NCBI RefSeq assembly: GCF_028679125.1
Contig: NZ_JAJRCG010000003.1
Coordinates: 1 to 64,000 of the forward strand
Direction of reading: 5' to 3'
DNA from: Methanoregula sp.
GTDB taxonomy: Archaea; Halobacteriota; Methanomicrobia; Methanomicrobiales; Methanospirillaceae
DNA length: 64,000 nt
Below the pieces are notes generated by a model. That model was not told the DNA's origin and ran no database searches. It worked only from the letters and a program-made list of their open reading frames with translations. A program made the translations under genes and the position numbers. Below, piece by piece: positions 26,642 through 35,487 of this stretch; position 1 is the first letter of the stretch; every line of letters begins with the position of its first letter.

Positions 26642-27118
26642 TTATTTTCCATTTCCTCCCTCAATGTCATTCTTTGCAAGTTTCTTCTTTCGGAATGCCC
26701 CGAACTTGGAAATGTGACAATACTTCCCATCACAGCCCGTGAGCTCAAGTTTCCTCTGTTCAGTGGTGGTGTGGTTGGGTTCGGGCTTGGAATCGGGTGG
26801 TGTGTCCGCTGTTTTCACAGGGCTTGCATCCGGTTCAAAGACTTCTATAACCACTTTCCCGTCCCTTTTTACCCTGCGCACGGTCAGTGTCATGTCATCC
26901 TGCTGAATGGAATCGCCGGATACAACCGGTGCCGCCGCATCTGCCACAGAGGGATTGGGCTGCGGGGTCTTTGACGACGCTTCGGGAACCGGCTCTTTTA
27001 CGGAAGCGACCGGCCCCGACACTATTCTACACACTAACATTTCAGGATCAATTTCTCGGTGCAACGGTACAGGTCGGGTATCGTATTTGCCCGGAACGGG
27101 CCAAGGAAATTTCTCCAT
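26642..27118 (-). CDS. Hypothetical protein, 158 aa, low-complexity
   Basis: A Pro/Ala/Ser/Lys-rich frame with a possible small ordered part (DDMTLTVRRVKRDGKVVIEVFEP) and a C-terminal CDGKYCHISKFGAFRKKK. GC content is higher than the neighbouring island genes. It overlaps the end of the integrase remnant in another frame, which casts doubt on its N-terminus. It could be a real protein starting further in, or an accidental frame. Confidence 0.35.
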   Translation of the reverse strand: MEKFPWPVPGKYDTRPVPLHREIDPEMLVCRIVSGPVASVKEPVPEASSKTPQPNPSVADAAAPVVSGDSIQQDDMTLTVRRVKRDGKVVIEVFEPDASPVKTADTPPDSKPEPNHTTTEQRKLELTGCDGKYCHISKFGAFRKKKLAKNDIEGGNGK

Positions 27119-27336
27119 GTACCAAGCGTAAAAATGATTTTGTTGGCCCGTGCGACCCCTATTCCTTTCGTGGCCTTGATCTCCGCGATGAAATCCCGGA
27201 TCAACTGGGCATCGTCAGCAGTCAGTTTTCCCCGGTTGGTGGCATTGGTGATGGAGTGATCGGCATACACAGTTTTCGGATTATGAAACGGACGCATATG
27301 CCGGGTCGGTGCCTGCTGTTTTCGTGCCGGTGTCAC
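27034..27336 (-). pseudogene. Truncated tyrosine-recombinase (integrase) N-terminus
   Basis: About 100 residues containing LTADDAQLIRDFIAEIKATKGIGVARANKIIFTL...WRNFLGPF...NTIPDLY, which is the SAM-like core-binding domain of archaeal tyrosine integrases. The frame then stops; no catalytic R...HxxR...Y domain follows. It begins 70 bases from the tRNA-Glu 3' end and reads away from it, the usual position of an integrase next to its attachment site. It is therefore a dead integrase fragment of the island. Confidence 0.65.
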
Positions 27337-27406
27337 GTCACATGGGTTCCCGGTCTTACGGAAAAACGTATCCTGAGCTTTAGGGGTTCTAACCTGAGAA
27401 AAGGAT

Positions 27407-27478
27407 GCTGCTATGGGGATTCGAACCCCAGTCGTCGGCGTGAAAGGCCGACATGATTGGCCACTACACTATAGCAGC
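27407..27478 (-). tRNA. tRNA-Glu (UUC)
   Basis: A 72-base cloverleaf on the minus strand: acceptor GCTGCTA pairs perfectly with TAGCAGC, the anticodon arm is TCGGC-CTTTCAC-GCCGA (anticodon TTC) and the T arm is GGGG-TTCGAAT-CCCC. CCA is not encoded. Its 3' end serves as an integration site: copies occur at 21.16, 21.68 and 21.76 kb. Confidence 0.95.
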
Positions 27479-28299
27479 GTGTGCCTATAATCTTACACGG
27501 CACGTCATAAATAGATTATGGAGGCTGCAAGGCTGGCAGTCCCTCCGGAGCTCATGATTACGGGGTGAATGATTGCGGGGAACTCGCGGAAGAACCCCCG
27601 CGTCATTTTCCAGAATGGAGGGGGGGTATCCGGCATACCCCCCCACCCTGTTGCGTTTCAAACCGATCATACCCCCCTGCCATGGGGGTGGGGGGGTATC
27701 CGCGAGACCCCTCCCCCCCATTGGCCGGATCATACCCCCCCTTACCAGATTCGGGTAGCCTTCTTGCCCTGCATTCCGTCGGGAGAGCAGCACAACCATT
27801 GCCTCTTTTGTTGTGCAATACCTGTGCAATACCATTTTTGAGAAGGGGGGTATCCGGCATACCCCCCCTCCAATATTTTTTCAAATCAATCATACCCCCC
27901 CACCCTGCCGGCACCTGGCCGGATCATACCCCCCCACCCATGCAGGAAATTCCGGCAACCGGATCAGTACCCGGTAACCCCTTGTGCTGAATTCAACGTC
28001 AGTGATCGCGTGCTGCTCTCCCACGGGTCATAAAAAAGACCCGGTATATTCCACGTGGGAGGGGGGTATACCGCATACCCCCCCACCCGCATAAAGGGAA
28101 TGTATGCGTCCATCCGCGATGGAATTGCCATATTCACACCAGAAAATTCTGTATGAAGATAGTAAAATTGTGACTGCCTCGAAACGTGCACCATCATTTC
28201 AGCATTCACACTACGTTCAGTGCAATGCACCATGGCTCTCCTGTTCAGCGATGAGGAGATCAAACAGGAGCCATAGTTTCTAAAAAAGGGACGAAAAAA
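27479..28299. other. Non-coding region upstream of tRNA-Glu with G6/C6 hairpins
   Basis: About 800 bases between tRNA-Glu and the end of ilvE. It holds the repeat cluster described separately. All open frames across it are Pro/Gly-rich artefacts of C- and G-runs. A T-rich stretch on the minus strand right after ilvE (28263-28300) may end ilvE transcription. Confidence 0.6.
27619..28090. repeat. Cluster of GGGGGGTAT...ATACCCCCC palindromes
   Basis: Three clear hairpins with arms GGGGGGTAT and ATACCCCCC and a five-base loop start near 27622, 27845 and 28061, plus a degraded one near 27690. Between them ATCATACCCCCC half-units recur near 27666, 27729, 27888 and 27923. Hairpins 1 and 3 share the same follow-on order with diverged spacers, so a larger unit was duplicated. 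Each unit can form a stem-loop; the G-runs may also form quadruplexes. Confidence 0.7.
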
Positions 28300-29172
28300 T
28301 TATTTTTTATTGATCGGGTATCCTTCCGTCTTCGTTACAACCTTGAATGCCGCTGCCAGCTGCCGGAAGACCGGCCCGGGCTTCCCGGATCCAACCGTCC
28401 GCCCGTCAACCCAGGTGATCGGGGCCATCTCGGCCGCGGTGCCGGAGCAGATCAGTTCATCGGCAGTGTACAGGTCGAAGTACCCGAGGTTCTGCTCGCG
28501 AACGGTGATGCCCAGCGATTTTGCAATCTCGAGCACGACAAGGCGGGTGACACCCCGGAGGTTGTTGAGCGTTGGCGGCGTGATGATCTCGCCGTTCTTG
28601 ATGATGTAGAGGTTGTCTCCGGAACCTTCCGAGAGGTACCCGTTGGTATCGAAGAAGATCGCCTCGTCACCACCCTTGTAGTTCGCCTCGATCTTGGCAA
28701 GGATGTTGTTGAGATAGTTTAGGCTCTTGATATTCGGGGGAAGGCATTCAGCCGGGTTGCGGCGGACCGAGACCGTGATGGCCTTGAGACCTTTCTCGTA
28801 CAGGTCGCCGTACATTGCACCCCACGACACGGCAATGACAAGCGCGGATGCCTTCTTGCATTTCCGCGGGTCAAGCCCGAGATCCCCAACGCCCCGGGTG
28901 ATGATCGGGCGGATATAGGCGTCATTCAGCTTGTTCCGGCGCAGCACCTCGCAGATCGCCTCGGCCATCTCCTCTTTTGTGATGGACGGCTGGATATCGA
29001 TCGTTTTCGCCGAATCATAGAGCCGGTCGAGATGTTCCTGTAACCGGAAGATCTTCCCGTTGTAGGCACGGATGCCCTCGAACACCCCGTCACCATAGAG
29101 GAACCCGTGGTCGAAGACTGAAATCTTTGCCTGATCCTCCGTCAGGTATTTCCCATCCAGATAAATTATCAT
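28300..29172 (-). CDS. ilvE: Branched-chain amino-acid aminotransferase
   Basis: A 290-residue fold-type IV PLP enzyme for the last step of leucine, isoleucine and valine synthesis. Motifs: [17 protein letters not shown] near the N-terminus, the PLP Lys149 in [29 protein letters not shown], and the phosphate-binding LRGVTR. Length and start are normal. It stands alone on the minus strand and diverges from the PAS gene at 29306. Confidence 0.94.
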   Translation of the reverse strand: MIIYLDGKYLTEDQAKISVFDHGFLYGDGVFEGIRAYNGKIFRLQEHLDRLYDSAKTIDIQPSITKEEMAEAICEVLRRNKLNDAYIRPIITRGVGDLGLDPRKCKKASALVIAVSWGAMYGDLYEKGLKAITVSVRRNPAECLPPNIKSLNYLNNILAKIEANYKGGDEAIFFDTNGYLSEGSGDNLYIIKNGEIITPPTLNNLRGVTRLVVLEIAKSLGITVREQNLGYFDLYTADELICSGTAAEMAPITWVDGRTVGSGKPGPVFRQLAAAFKVVTKTEGYPINKK

Positions 29173-29305
29173 AAAAGGTGTATGGGGTGCCAGAGGTTTT
29201 GTAGTTTTTTCTTTTGTTGAGGGGCGGGGGTACTAAAATTGATATACCTGCCGGGGATTATTACACATACGATGAGCAGCACGGGTGCAGGAACAGGGTA
29301 CTGAT

Positions 29306-29974
29306 ATGCCGGAGAAGAAGGGGTTGATTGAAGGAGGTGCAGTCGGGGAAGCCGGTCCGGTTGATCTCTTCAGAACGGTATTTGAGCGGATACAGACAGC
29401 GATCCTGGTCATCGATCCCGCCGCCCACCGTATCGTTGATGTCAATCCCCTGATGGAATCCCTCACCGGCTTTGGCCGGGACCAGCTCCTCGGCAGCACC
29501 TGCCACGGTTTTGTCTGTCCAGCCAGGTTTGGCGAATGTCCGGTCACCGATCTTCACCGGGACACCCTGAATGCAGAGCGCGAGATCATCAATGCGAACG
29601 GCAAAAGGGTTCCTGTCTTAAAGACCGTGGCAAAGGCAGAGATTGGCGGCAGGGAGTACCTGGTCGAGAGCTTCACCGATATCACGGACCGTAAAAGAGC
29701 CGAAGAACGCCAGCTGGCTCTTATCGCGTTCCTGTCTGAATCTATCCTGCGTGCGAGAAAACCCCTTGAGATCATGCAGCAGGATTTCGAGCAGCTTGCC
29801 GCCCAGGCCAAAAGCGGGGACTACGATGCCGAGGAGATCCGGATGCAGCTCCAGGTGCATGCCAATAACCTTCGCCAGATCCTGACGAATATTGAAGACC
29901 TCCAGAAGAAAGCACTGGAGGGACGATCTGACGAGATCCCCCCGGAGTTCAGGGAATTTTTTAAAAGGACGTGA
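29306..29974 (+). CDS. PAS-domain sensor protein
   Basis: About 222 residues with one PAS domain (roughly 20-135): FERIQTAILVIDPAAHRIVDVNPLMESLTGF, then LLGSTCHGFVCPARFGECPVTDL and the PAC end VESFTDITDRKRAEE. The CHxFxC...C insertion is frequent in Methanoregula PAS domains and may bind heme, metal or sense redox. The C-terminal third is helical (linker or coiled coil), with no kinase domain. The next gene starts 6 bases later and probably acts with it. Confidence 0.78.
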   Translation: MPEKKGLIEGGAVGEAGPVDLFRTVFERIQTAILVIDPAAHRIVDVNPLMESLTGFGRDQLLGSTCHGFVCPARFGECPVTDLHRDTLNAEREIINANGKRVPVLKTVAKAEIGGREYLVESFTDITDRKRAEERQLALIAFLSESILRARKPLEIMQQDFEQLAAQAKSGDYDAEEIRMQLQVHANNLRQILTNIEDLQKKALEGRSDEIPPEFREFFKRT

Positions 29975-29980
29975 GCCGGG

Positions 29981-30556
29981 ATGGATGCACAGACAGCAAC
30001 GGAAGATGCGGCAGAGAGTCTGCTCTGCCTTCTGCTTGCCCGGCCGGAGAATGTCCCGGAGATGAACCTGCTGGTCATGAAGAAGATCCTGAAGAGCGGG
30101 TGCACGCCGCTGGTTGTCACAGTCAACAAACCCTGCAAGGTTCTTGCAAAAATGTATGAAAAGGAAGGGATCAGCCCCGATTCGTATTATGTGATCGATG
30201 CCGTGACCCAGTACTCCGGGGGGGTCTGCATCCCCGGATCCCGGGTAAAATACGTGACCAACCCTTCCAACCTCACGGACCTCGGCATCGCCATCACGGA
30301 ACTTTTAAAAAAGATGCCTGCGGGAAAGAAGTGCATTATGTTCGACTCCGTGAGCATGCTGCTCATCCATATCCCGTCCGTGACCGCGTCGAAGTTCCTG
30401 CATTTTGTGGTCACCAAACTCAAGCTCACGGATGTCTCCGGGGTCTTTCTCTGCGCCGAGAAAGGGCTTGATCCTGTGATATTGTCACAGATGAGTTCAT
30501 TCGTCGATCATATCACGGACTTTGAAAAGATCGGGGCAGATACCTGCATCCTGTGA
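29981..30556 (+). CDS. KaiC/RecA-fold-like protein lacking Walker A (DUF7504-like)
   Basis: A 191-residue protein with the strand-helix order of RecA/KaiC-type domains: LLCLLLARPENVPEMNLLVMKKIL, VVTVNKPCKVLAKMYEKEGI, YYVIDAV, KCIMFDSVSMLLIHIP (Walker-B-like) and GVFLCAEKG. No P-loop GxxxxGK is present, so ATP hydrolysis is unlikely. In methanogens such proteins are encoded beside PAS sensors and histidine kinases, which suggests an output or scaffold role. It follows the PAS gene by 6 bases. Confidence 0.6.
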   Translation: MDAQTATEDAAESLLCLLLARPENVPEMNLLVMKKILKSGCTPLVVTVNKPCKVLAKMYEKEGISPDSYYVIDAVTQYSGGVCIPGSRVKYVTNPSNLTDLGIAITELLKKMPAGKKCIMFDSVSMLLIHIPSVTASKFLHFVVTKLKLTDVSGVFLCAEKGLDPVILSQMSSFVDHITDFEKIGADTCIL

Positions 30557-30578
30557 TGCGGATGCAGAGGTTCCGGGG

Positions 30579-31955
30579 TTACACCCGGTTCCGGCAGAGA
30601 TCCGTAAAATGCCGGAACATCCCGGTGCTCGCTACCGGGTGCAGGTGCGTGTAACTCCCAAGTGTATTTCCCACAACAGCACCGTCGCGGTTATCCCGGA
30701 TCCCCACGCCGCGGGAGAGCGTATAGGCAAACCGGGTCTCCTCCGGAAGAACAACTTCCGAGTAATGGAACTCGTGCCCGCGGAACCTTGCGCTACCAAC
30801 CGGGGAATCCGGGCTGCTGGTGCCTTCCACATAACTGACGACCCGCCTGGCCGGCATCCGCGTCTCCCCGCCAAACACCCCGCACATATCAGACGAGTGC
30901 TCTTCATCGCTCCCCTGCCACCCTTTTTTCAGGGTCATGCGTCCGGTCAGGTACATCAGTCCCCCGCACTCCGCATAGATGGGTGTCCCGTTCCGTGAGA
31001 CTTCAAGGACTGCTTCCCGCATGCGATCATTGGCTTCGAGTTCGCGGGTGAAGAGTTCCGGGTATCCTCCGCCGATAATGTAGCCATCCGCTTCCGGGAG
31101 CCGGTCGTGGACGGGACTAAAGGGGATTGTCTTCGCCCCGCAGGTCTTCAGGATATCGAAGAGATCGGCATAATAGAAATTGAACGCCTCGTCCATTGCT
31201 ACACCAATCTTCAGGTCGGGAACCGGGATGTCATCGAAAACGGTCGGGGTTGTTGTCGAAAATGAGACGTCCTTCATCAGCGCTTTGAACCGGTCGAGAT
31301 CCACGTACTGCCCGATGAGGGTTGTGATAGTCCCGATGCGGGCATCGAAATCCCCGTTGCCGGATCCTTCACGGTACGGGACAAGACCCAGGTGGCGCAT
31401 GGCCAGCTGCATCTCCTCCATCCGGGGAATGGCCCCGATAACCGGGATACCGCAGTAGTGCTCGATTGCGGCAACCGCCTTGGCCTTGTGCGAACCGCCC
31501 TTGATATTGTTGAGGATGACACCGACAATGTGGACGGACGGGTCGAATGCCTGGAACCCTTTGACCATCGCAGCCGCACTCCGGGTGATGCTCTGTGCCG
31601 AGATCACGAGTACGACCGGGAGATCGAGCTGCTTGGCGATCGCCGCAGTACTTCCGGTGTCAGTCAGGGCTTCAGCTCCTTCATAGAGCCCCCGCACACC
31701 TTCGACAAGGGCAATGTCTGCCCCGTTGCACCCGAAATGGAAGATGTCCTGGATCTGCCCGTTGTCAAGTGCGAAACTGTCAAGGTTCCGGCAGGGTCGG
31801 CGGGAGACCGCAGCAAGATAGGACGGATCGATGTAGTCCATCCCGACCTTGAAGGTCTGGACGCGCTGCTCTCTGGCGAGCAGGGCAGAAAGTGCGAGCG
31901 TGATGCTGGTCTTGCCGCTGCCTGATCGATCGCCGGTGATAAGGATTGCCTTCAT
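30579..31955 (-). CDS. cfbB: Ni-sirohydrochlorin a,c-diamide synthase
   Basis: A 458-residue CbiA/CobB-type glutamine amidotransferase. The N-terminal dethiobiotin-synthetase-like domain has the P-loop GDRSGSGKTS. The C-terminal glutaminase domain shows IGGGYPELF, catalytic Cys in YAECGGLMYL and HEFHYSEV. Its place after cfbD (ATGA overlap) and in one unit with cfbE and cfbA assigns it to F430 rather than cobyrinate synthesis, though CbiA activity is possible. ATG 31955 removes an unrelated N-terminal extension. Confidence 0.88.
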   Translation of the reverse strand: MKAILITGDRSGSGKTSITLALSALLAREQRVQTFKVGMDYIDPSYLAAVSRRPCRNLDSFALDNGQIQDIFHFGCNGADIALVEGVRGLYEGAEALTDTGSTAAIAKQLDLPVVLVISAQSITRSAAAMVKGFQAFDPSVHIVGVILNNIKGGSHKAKAVAAIEHYCGIPVIGAIPRMEEMQLAMRHLGLVPYREGSGNGDFDARIGTITTLIGQYVDLDRFKALMKDVSFSTTTPTVFDDIPVPDLKIGVAMDEAFNFYYADLFDILKTCGAKTIPFSPVHDRLPEADGYIIGGGYPELFTRELEANDRMREAVLEVSRNGTPIYAECGGLMYLTGRMTLKKGWQGSDEEHSSDMCGVFGGETRMPARRVVSYVEGTSSPDSPVGSARFRGHEFHYSEVVLPEETRFAYTLSRGVGIRDNRDGAVVGNTLGSYTHLHPVASTGMFRHFTDLCRNRV

Positions 31956-33016
31956 GCAATGCTCCGGAGCACGGCCCCGAACTCGCTCTCGACAATCTCC
32001 CGGACCCCGAGGGTCTTGGGGTGCAGGTCGATCTCGACCATCACGTGCCTGTGCCCGATCTCGCGGAGCGGTGCAACCTGTCGCGGGCCGTTCGTTACGG
32101 AGAAGCACTCGACACCCTGCGTATATTCCGGGGCGATGGCATGGGGAACGCCCGCGATGAGCGCAAACGCGGGAGCAATCTCCTGTATCCGCTTCCCGAG
32201 CGCATCCCCGTTTGCACCGTATTCGTCGAGCGCACCGAGCAGTTCAATTGGCACTCCCCGGGCCTTCATCTCTGCGGCGATCCGCCCGGCATCGCCCCGG
32301 GTCTTGGGCAGTCCCCGCTGTTCGAGGTTGGCGATGTACGTGATATCCGCATCAGGGCAGGCTTCCCTGAGTGCGATCAGTTCATCGGCAAACATGTACG
32401 CGGTCTCTTTCTTGGCATTCAGGATCGCGACTCCTTTTGCCCCGGATCGGGCGAGCCGGATGAGTTCCTGCGCAGCCACGTGCTTGAGATCGCCCCGGGA
32501 TGCTTCGATGTACGGATGCGACGCGGCGCCCCGGAGCCGCTCGACCTCGTTGGCCTTCTGCATCATGAACCGCTGCCGGGTCAGTTCCTCTTCCGTGATC
32601 CAACCGGCCTCTGCCGCGGCTTCAAGCGTTGAGATAACACCGGCAATATTCTCAATATAGCCGGCATGGATGTCCACCGCGATCGTTGGGGTTGTTATGC
32701 CCGAGCCCTCGATTGCAGCCTGGAGATCTTCGCCAATGATCATGGCAACGCAGGTGCCGACTACCGCCATACGTTTGGGATGGAACGTCTCCTCAGCATA
32801 CTTCAGCACATCCTCCAGCGGCTTCTGGCCCCCGAAGATGAACTCGTTGTCGGCAAGCGAGGTGGTGAGGACCCGCATGCCGTCCTCCTCCAGCAGCCGG
32901 GCATGTTTGAACGAACAGCCCGACGGGCCGTGCAGGATGGCCACATCGACATTGAGATCGCGGGCGGTATACAGGGCAGCAACAATGGAACTCGGGCGGG
33001 GGTGCATGTATTTCAT
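31952..33016 (-). CDS. cfbD: Ni-sirohydrochlorin a,c-diamide reductive cyclase, NifD-like subunit
   Basis: A 354-residue nitrogenase-component-1-like protein. With the NifH-like CfbC it performs the six-electron reduction and ring closure giving 15,17(3)-seco-F430-17(3)-acid. Cysteines for the shared iron-sulfur cluster are in HGPSGCSFKH and VVGTCVAMIIG. It overlaps cfbB by four bases and lies 6 bases after cfbE. No cfbC is found in the window, so that partner must be elsewhere. Confidence 0.9.
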   Translation of the reverse strand: MKYMHPRPSSIVAALYTARDLNVDVAILHGPSGCSFKHARLLEEDGMRVLTTSLADNEFIFGGQKPLEDVLKYAEETFHPKRMAVVGTCVAMIIGEDLQAAIEGSGITTPTIAVDIHAGYIENIAGVISTLEAAAEAGWITEEELTRQRFMMQKANEVERLRGAASHPYIEASRGDLKHVAAQELIRLARSGAKGVAILNAKKETAYMFADELIALREACPDADITYIANLEQRGLPKTRGDAGRIAAEMKARGVPIELLGALDEYGANGDALGKRIQEIAPAFALIAGVPHAIAPEYTQGVECFSVTNGPRQVAPLREIGHRHVMVEIDLHPKTLGVREIVESEFGAVLRSIA

Positions 33017-33022
33017 TCTCTC

Positions 33023-34243
33023 TCATCTCCAGGTCTTGACCGCAAGGACAATCGATCCGTGATCAGTTTTCTGCTGTGCAAGGGTATATCCTTCGTCAAG
33101 TGTTCGTGCATGGGCAGTCTTTTGTGGATCAAGCCGTGCATATGCCGGGGTTCCATGTTCGGGGAACCGGCCAACCCAGATCAGGTGCCGGGGGTGGATG
33201 GATTCGATCGCCGCGAGGATCTGGTCGTGCGCGAATCCCTCGCAGACCTTGCCATCTCCCTCCTGCTGGCCGATGACCAGGGTGATATCGTTCAGTCCCG
33301 ACACGTTCCGTGCATACTGTACGGCTTCGAGCGTTGTCAGGAGATTCGTGCCGCTGTTGGCATTGTCCACGACCAGCACGCTCCCCTCGCGACGGGCCGA
33401 CATGCGGCCTTCGAGCGCGGTAAATGATGAAAGCGGCGAGGGGTCTATTCCCAGCAGGACCGCCGCAGATGCCGCGAGCACCAGGGCGTTTCTGTAGGTC
33501 GGCAGCCCCAGGAGCGGGTTGGTGAACCGGAAGGTTTTCCCGTCACTGGTGAGCGTGCATTCTGTTCCATCACATGAGGCAATGTCTTCAATAGGGAAAA
33601 TCCCCTTGCGATCTTCTGCCGGTATTCCTTCTGCGAGCAGCACGCAACGGGAATGTTGCGTGGACGCGATCTTCGCTGCAAGAGCATGCCGTTTTCCTGC
33701 TGCAAAGGTGTAGTCAACATCGGATGTGATGATGGCAAGGGTGCCGGCCCCGGTCACGCCAAGCGATTCCTCGGCAATCAGCCAGCCGTTGATCGCCCGC
33801 GCAAGACTTGCTGCTGCAAGAACGGAGCCGGGGGTGATGCTGGAACGCGATATCCATTCCTTCTCCGGGAACCGGAACGTGCCCGTGGAGGTGTGCAGGA
33901 TGCCGCGTCCCGGCAGGAGTGCCGCGAGGGCATGGGCAGTCGTTGTCTTGCCCCGTGCACCCGTTATTTCGATCATGGGTTGCGGGATATCATTGCCGAG
34001 CAGGTGCCGGACTGCCTCATGGTGGGTTATCACCTTCGTGCCGGAATAGTGCAGGAGCGGGTGACCGGGATCGAGATGGACCGGGGCAACAATCAGGTCA
34101 TAGGTGCGGGAAAGGGCAGTCGGCACATCGACATCGCTGTTCCCCCGGTACACATCAACGGGATCCACTGTTTCGCCGCGGGAGGTATATGCATCCCCGA
34201 TCGGCTTCCCGCCATGAATCGTGTCCAGCACCAGGATATGCAT
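33023..34243 (-). CDS. cfbE: Coenzyme F430 synthetase (Mur-ligase family)
   Basis: A 406-residue Mur-ligase relative that closes the last ring of F430 with ATP. The nucleotide loop is ITGARGKTTTAHALAAL, and a C-terminal Mur-like domain with VLVVDNANSG and LVIGQQEGDGKVCEGF is present. ATG 34243 (MHILVLDTIHGGKPIG) is selected because upstream residues read as an antisense-like Arg/His-rich sequence overlapping cfbA. It starts 8 bases after the cfbA stop. Confidence 0.9.
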   Translation of the reverse strand: MHILVLDTIHGGKPIGDAYTSRGETVDPVDVYRGNSDVDVPTALSRTYDLIVAPVHLDPGHPLLHYSGTKVITHHEAVRHLLGNDIPQPMIEITGARGKTTTAHALAALLPGRGILHTSTGTFRFPEKEWISRSSITPGSVLAAASLARAINGWLIAEESLGVTGAGTLAIITSDVDYTFAAGKRHALAAKIASTQHSRCVLLAEGIPAEDRKGIFPIEDIASCDGTECTLTSDGKTFRFTNPLLGLPTYRNALVLAASAAVLLGIDPSPLSSFTALEGRMSARREGSVLVVDNANSGTNLLTTLEAVQYARNVSGLNDITLVIGQQEGDGKVCEGFAHDQILAAIESIHPRHLIWVGRFPEHGTPAYARLDPQKTAHARTLDEGYTLAQQKTDHGSIVLAVKTWR

Positions 34244-34251
34244 AAAAAAGG

Positions 34252-34653
34252 TCAGAGGGTAGAGAGCGCTTTTGCTGCGTTCTTGACCATGAGATCGGCA
34301 AGCAGGGGATCGCTGCCGATGGGCTCTGCATAGACGAGCGGGATGGATGTGCCATTGAGCACGAACGATCCCTTCTTTACGCCTTCGGGCAGGCCAATCT
34401 CCCCGGGAATGTCTTTCTCGATGTGGACGCCCTTTGCCAGGAACAGGGGGACGACCACGAGCGCATCGATAGGCTCTTTTTTGAATGCCTCCATGGATTC
34501 CTTGATCGATGGCTTGTTCATATTCATGAAACCGCACTTGACGATATAATCGGCATGGTGAGCCTTGATCATGGCAGCGGTCTTCTCAACGAGCTCCTGG
34601 TTGTAGGGCATCGTGCTCCCGTGCCCTACGAGTAACATTCCCTTCTTGCTCAT
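34252..34653 (-). CDS. cfbA: Sirohydrochlorin cobalto/nickelochelatase
   Basis: A 133-residue single-domain CbiX-S-type chelatase that inserts Ni into sirohydrochlorin for F430 or Co for cobalamin. The N-terminal LLVGHGSTMPYNQE holds the metal-binding His; a usual second His lies in FLAKGVHIEKDIP. ATG 34653 (MSKKGMLLVGHGS) is chosen. It is the first gene of the cfbA-cfbE-cfbD-cfbB unit and has about 200 bases of upstream sequence for a promoter. Confidence 0.92.
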   Translation of the reverse strand: MSKKGMLLVGHGSTMPYNQELVEKTAAMIKAHHADYIVKCGFMNMNKPSIKESMEAFKKEPIDALVVVPLFLAKGVHIEKDIPGEIGLPEGVKKGSFVLNGTSIPLVYAEPIGSDPLLADLMVKNAAKALSTL

Positions 34654-34969
34654 GTGAATAACTCCGGTGTAATGAATTCCAGGGGTTTTTCTGGGATATC
34701 CGCCTGGTTTGTTGTTTTTTCGTATGCTGAAAACCCAGCATGAGAAAACACTACGTATGAAAATATACCTGTAATCGTAATAACTTTCGGGTTTTGATTG
34801 CATCACCCCACTTTTGCACGATATCCGGAAGACCCGGGGGATCTTATAGGGGAATCGATGAACCGGGTGTGCCGACCATCTGATGATATCATGCCCGGAC
34901 TCAGCCCCCCCTCAGGACGGCTGGTGATTTTGTTCAGAAATATATGGTATATTGTCGTACCTGTATACA

Positions 34970-35437
34970 ATGAGTGATTTCGAGCGGGAGATCGTCAACT
35001 GCCTGAACCGGTTCTTCAAAACCCGGCATATGCAGGGTTTTGCGTACCGGCCCCGTCAGCAAAAACCCGCGGGCCGGACCATCGGTATTCTCGTGGATTC
35101 GCTCAACCCGAAGTACAATCTTGCCATTGAATGTAAATCGATCATTGATAAGAAACTCTACTTCTCGCAGCATTTTCCCGCTGCAAAAAATAATCTCCAC
35201 CAGGTTGACGCGGTTGCAGAGTTCCTTGCTGCAACCGGCCGGGCAGGGTATCTTGCACTGGAATTTCGTCAGGAGCCGGGAACTACCAGCGAAGCCTTCC
35301 TGCTCCCATGGACCGTGGTAGTCTCGCACTTCCGGGAGAACAAGGGTATATCCATCGGTGATGCCCGGGACGGTATTACGCTCCCGCGCTCGAAAGCGGG
35401 GTACGTGCTGGAAGATATCGGCCCGTCTCTCAAGTAA
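34970..35437 (+). CDS. Small PD-(D/E)xK-fold protein
   Basis: About 155 residues. The core RTIGILVDSLNPKYNLAIECKSI has the Asp and E-x-K pair of restriction-endonuclease/Hjc-like folds, preceded by a helix FEREIVNCLNRFF and followed by an RAGYLALEFR strand. A TATA box (AAATATATGG, about 34938) lies 30 bases before ATG 34970, so the message is probably leaderless. It may be a DNA-repair or junction nuclease; the substrate is unknown. It diverges from cfbA. Confidence 0.6.
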   Translation: MSDFEREIVNCLNRFFKTRHMQGFAYRPRQQKPAGRTIGILVDSLNPKYNLAIECKSIIDKKLYFSQHFPAAKNNLHQVDAVAEFLAATGRAGYLALEFRQEPGTTSEAFLLPWTVVVSHFRENKGISIGDARDGITLPRSKAGYVLEDIGPSLK

Positions 35438-35487
35438 ATCACGTCCCTGGTGGTTTCACGCGTCAAAAACCGCTGGTTTTCGTTGGC

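Noticed and set aside
26642-27118. Frame as a continuation of the truncated integrase by frameshift
   Set aside because: No catalytic Arg/His/Tyr motifs of tyrosine recombinases are found in it.
27565-27990. Overlapping Pro/Gly-rich open frames on both strands between tRNA-Glu and ilvE
   Set aside because: They are produced by C- and G-runs of the hairpin cluster and have no start signals or family features.
27619-28090. Hairpin cluster considered as a CRISPR array
   Set aside because: Repeat units are not of constant length, spacers vary from under 10 to over 100 bases, and no cas genes are present.
31956-32108. N-terminal extension of CfbB
   Set aside because: Arg/Pro-rich sequence within cfbD in another frame; ATG 31955 overlaps the cfbD stop and begins the P-loop domain.
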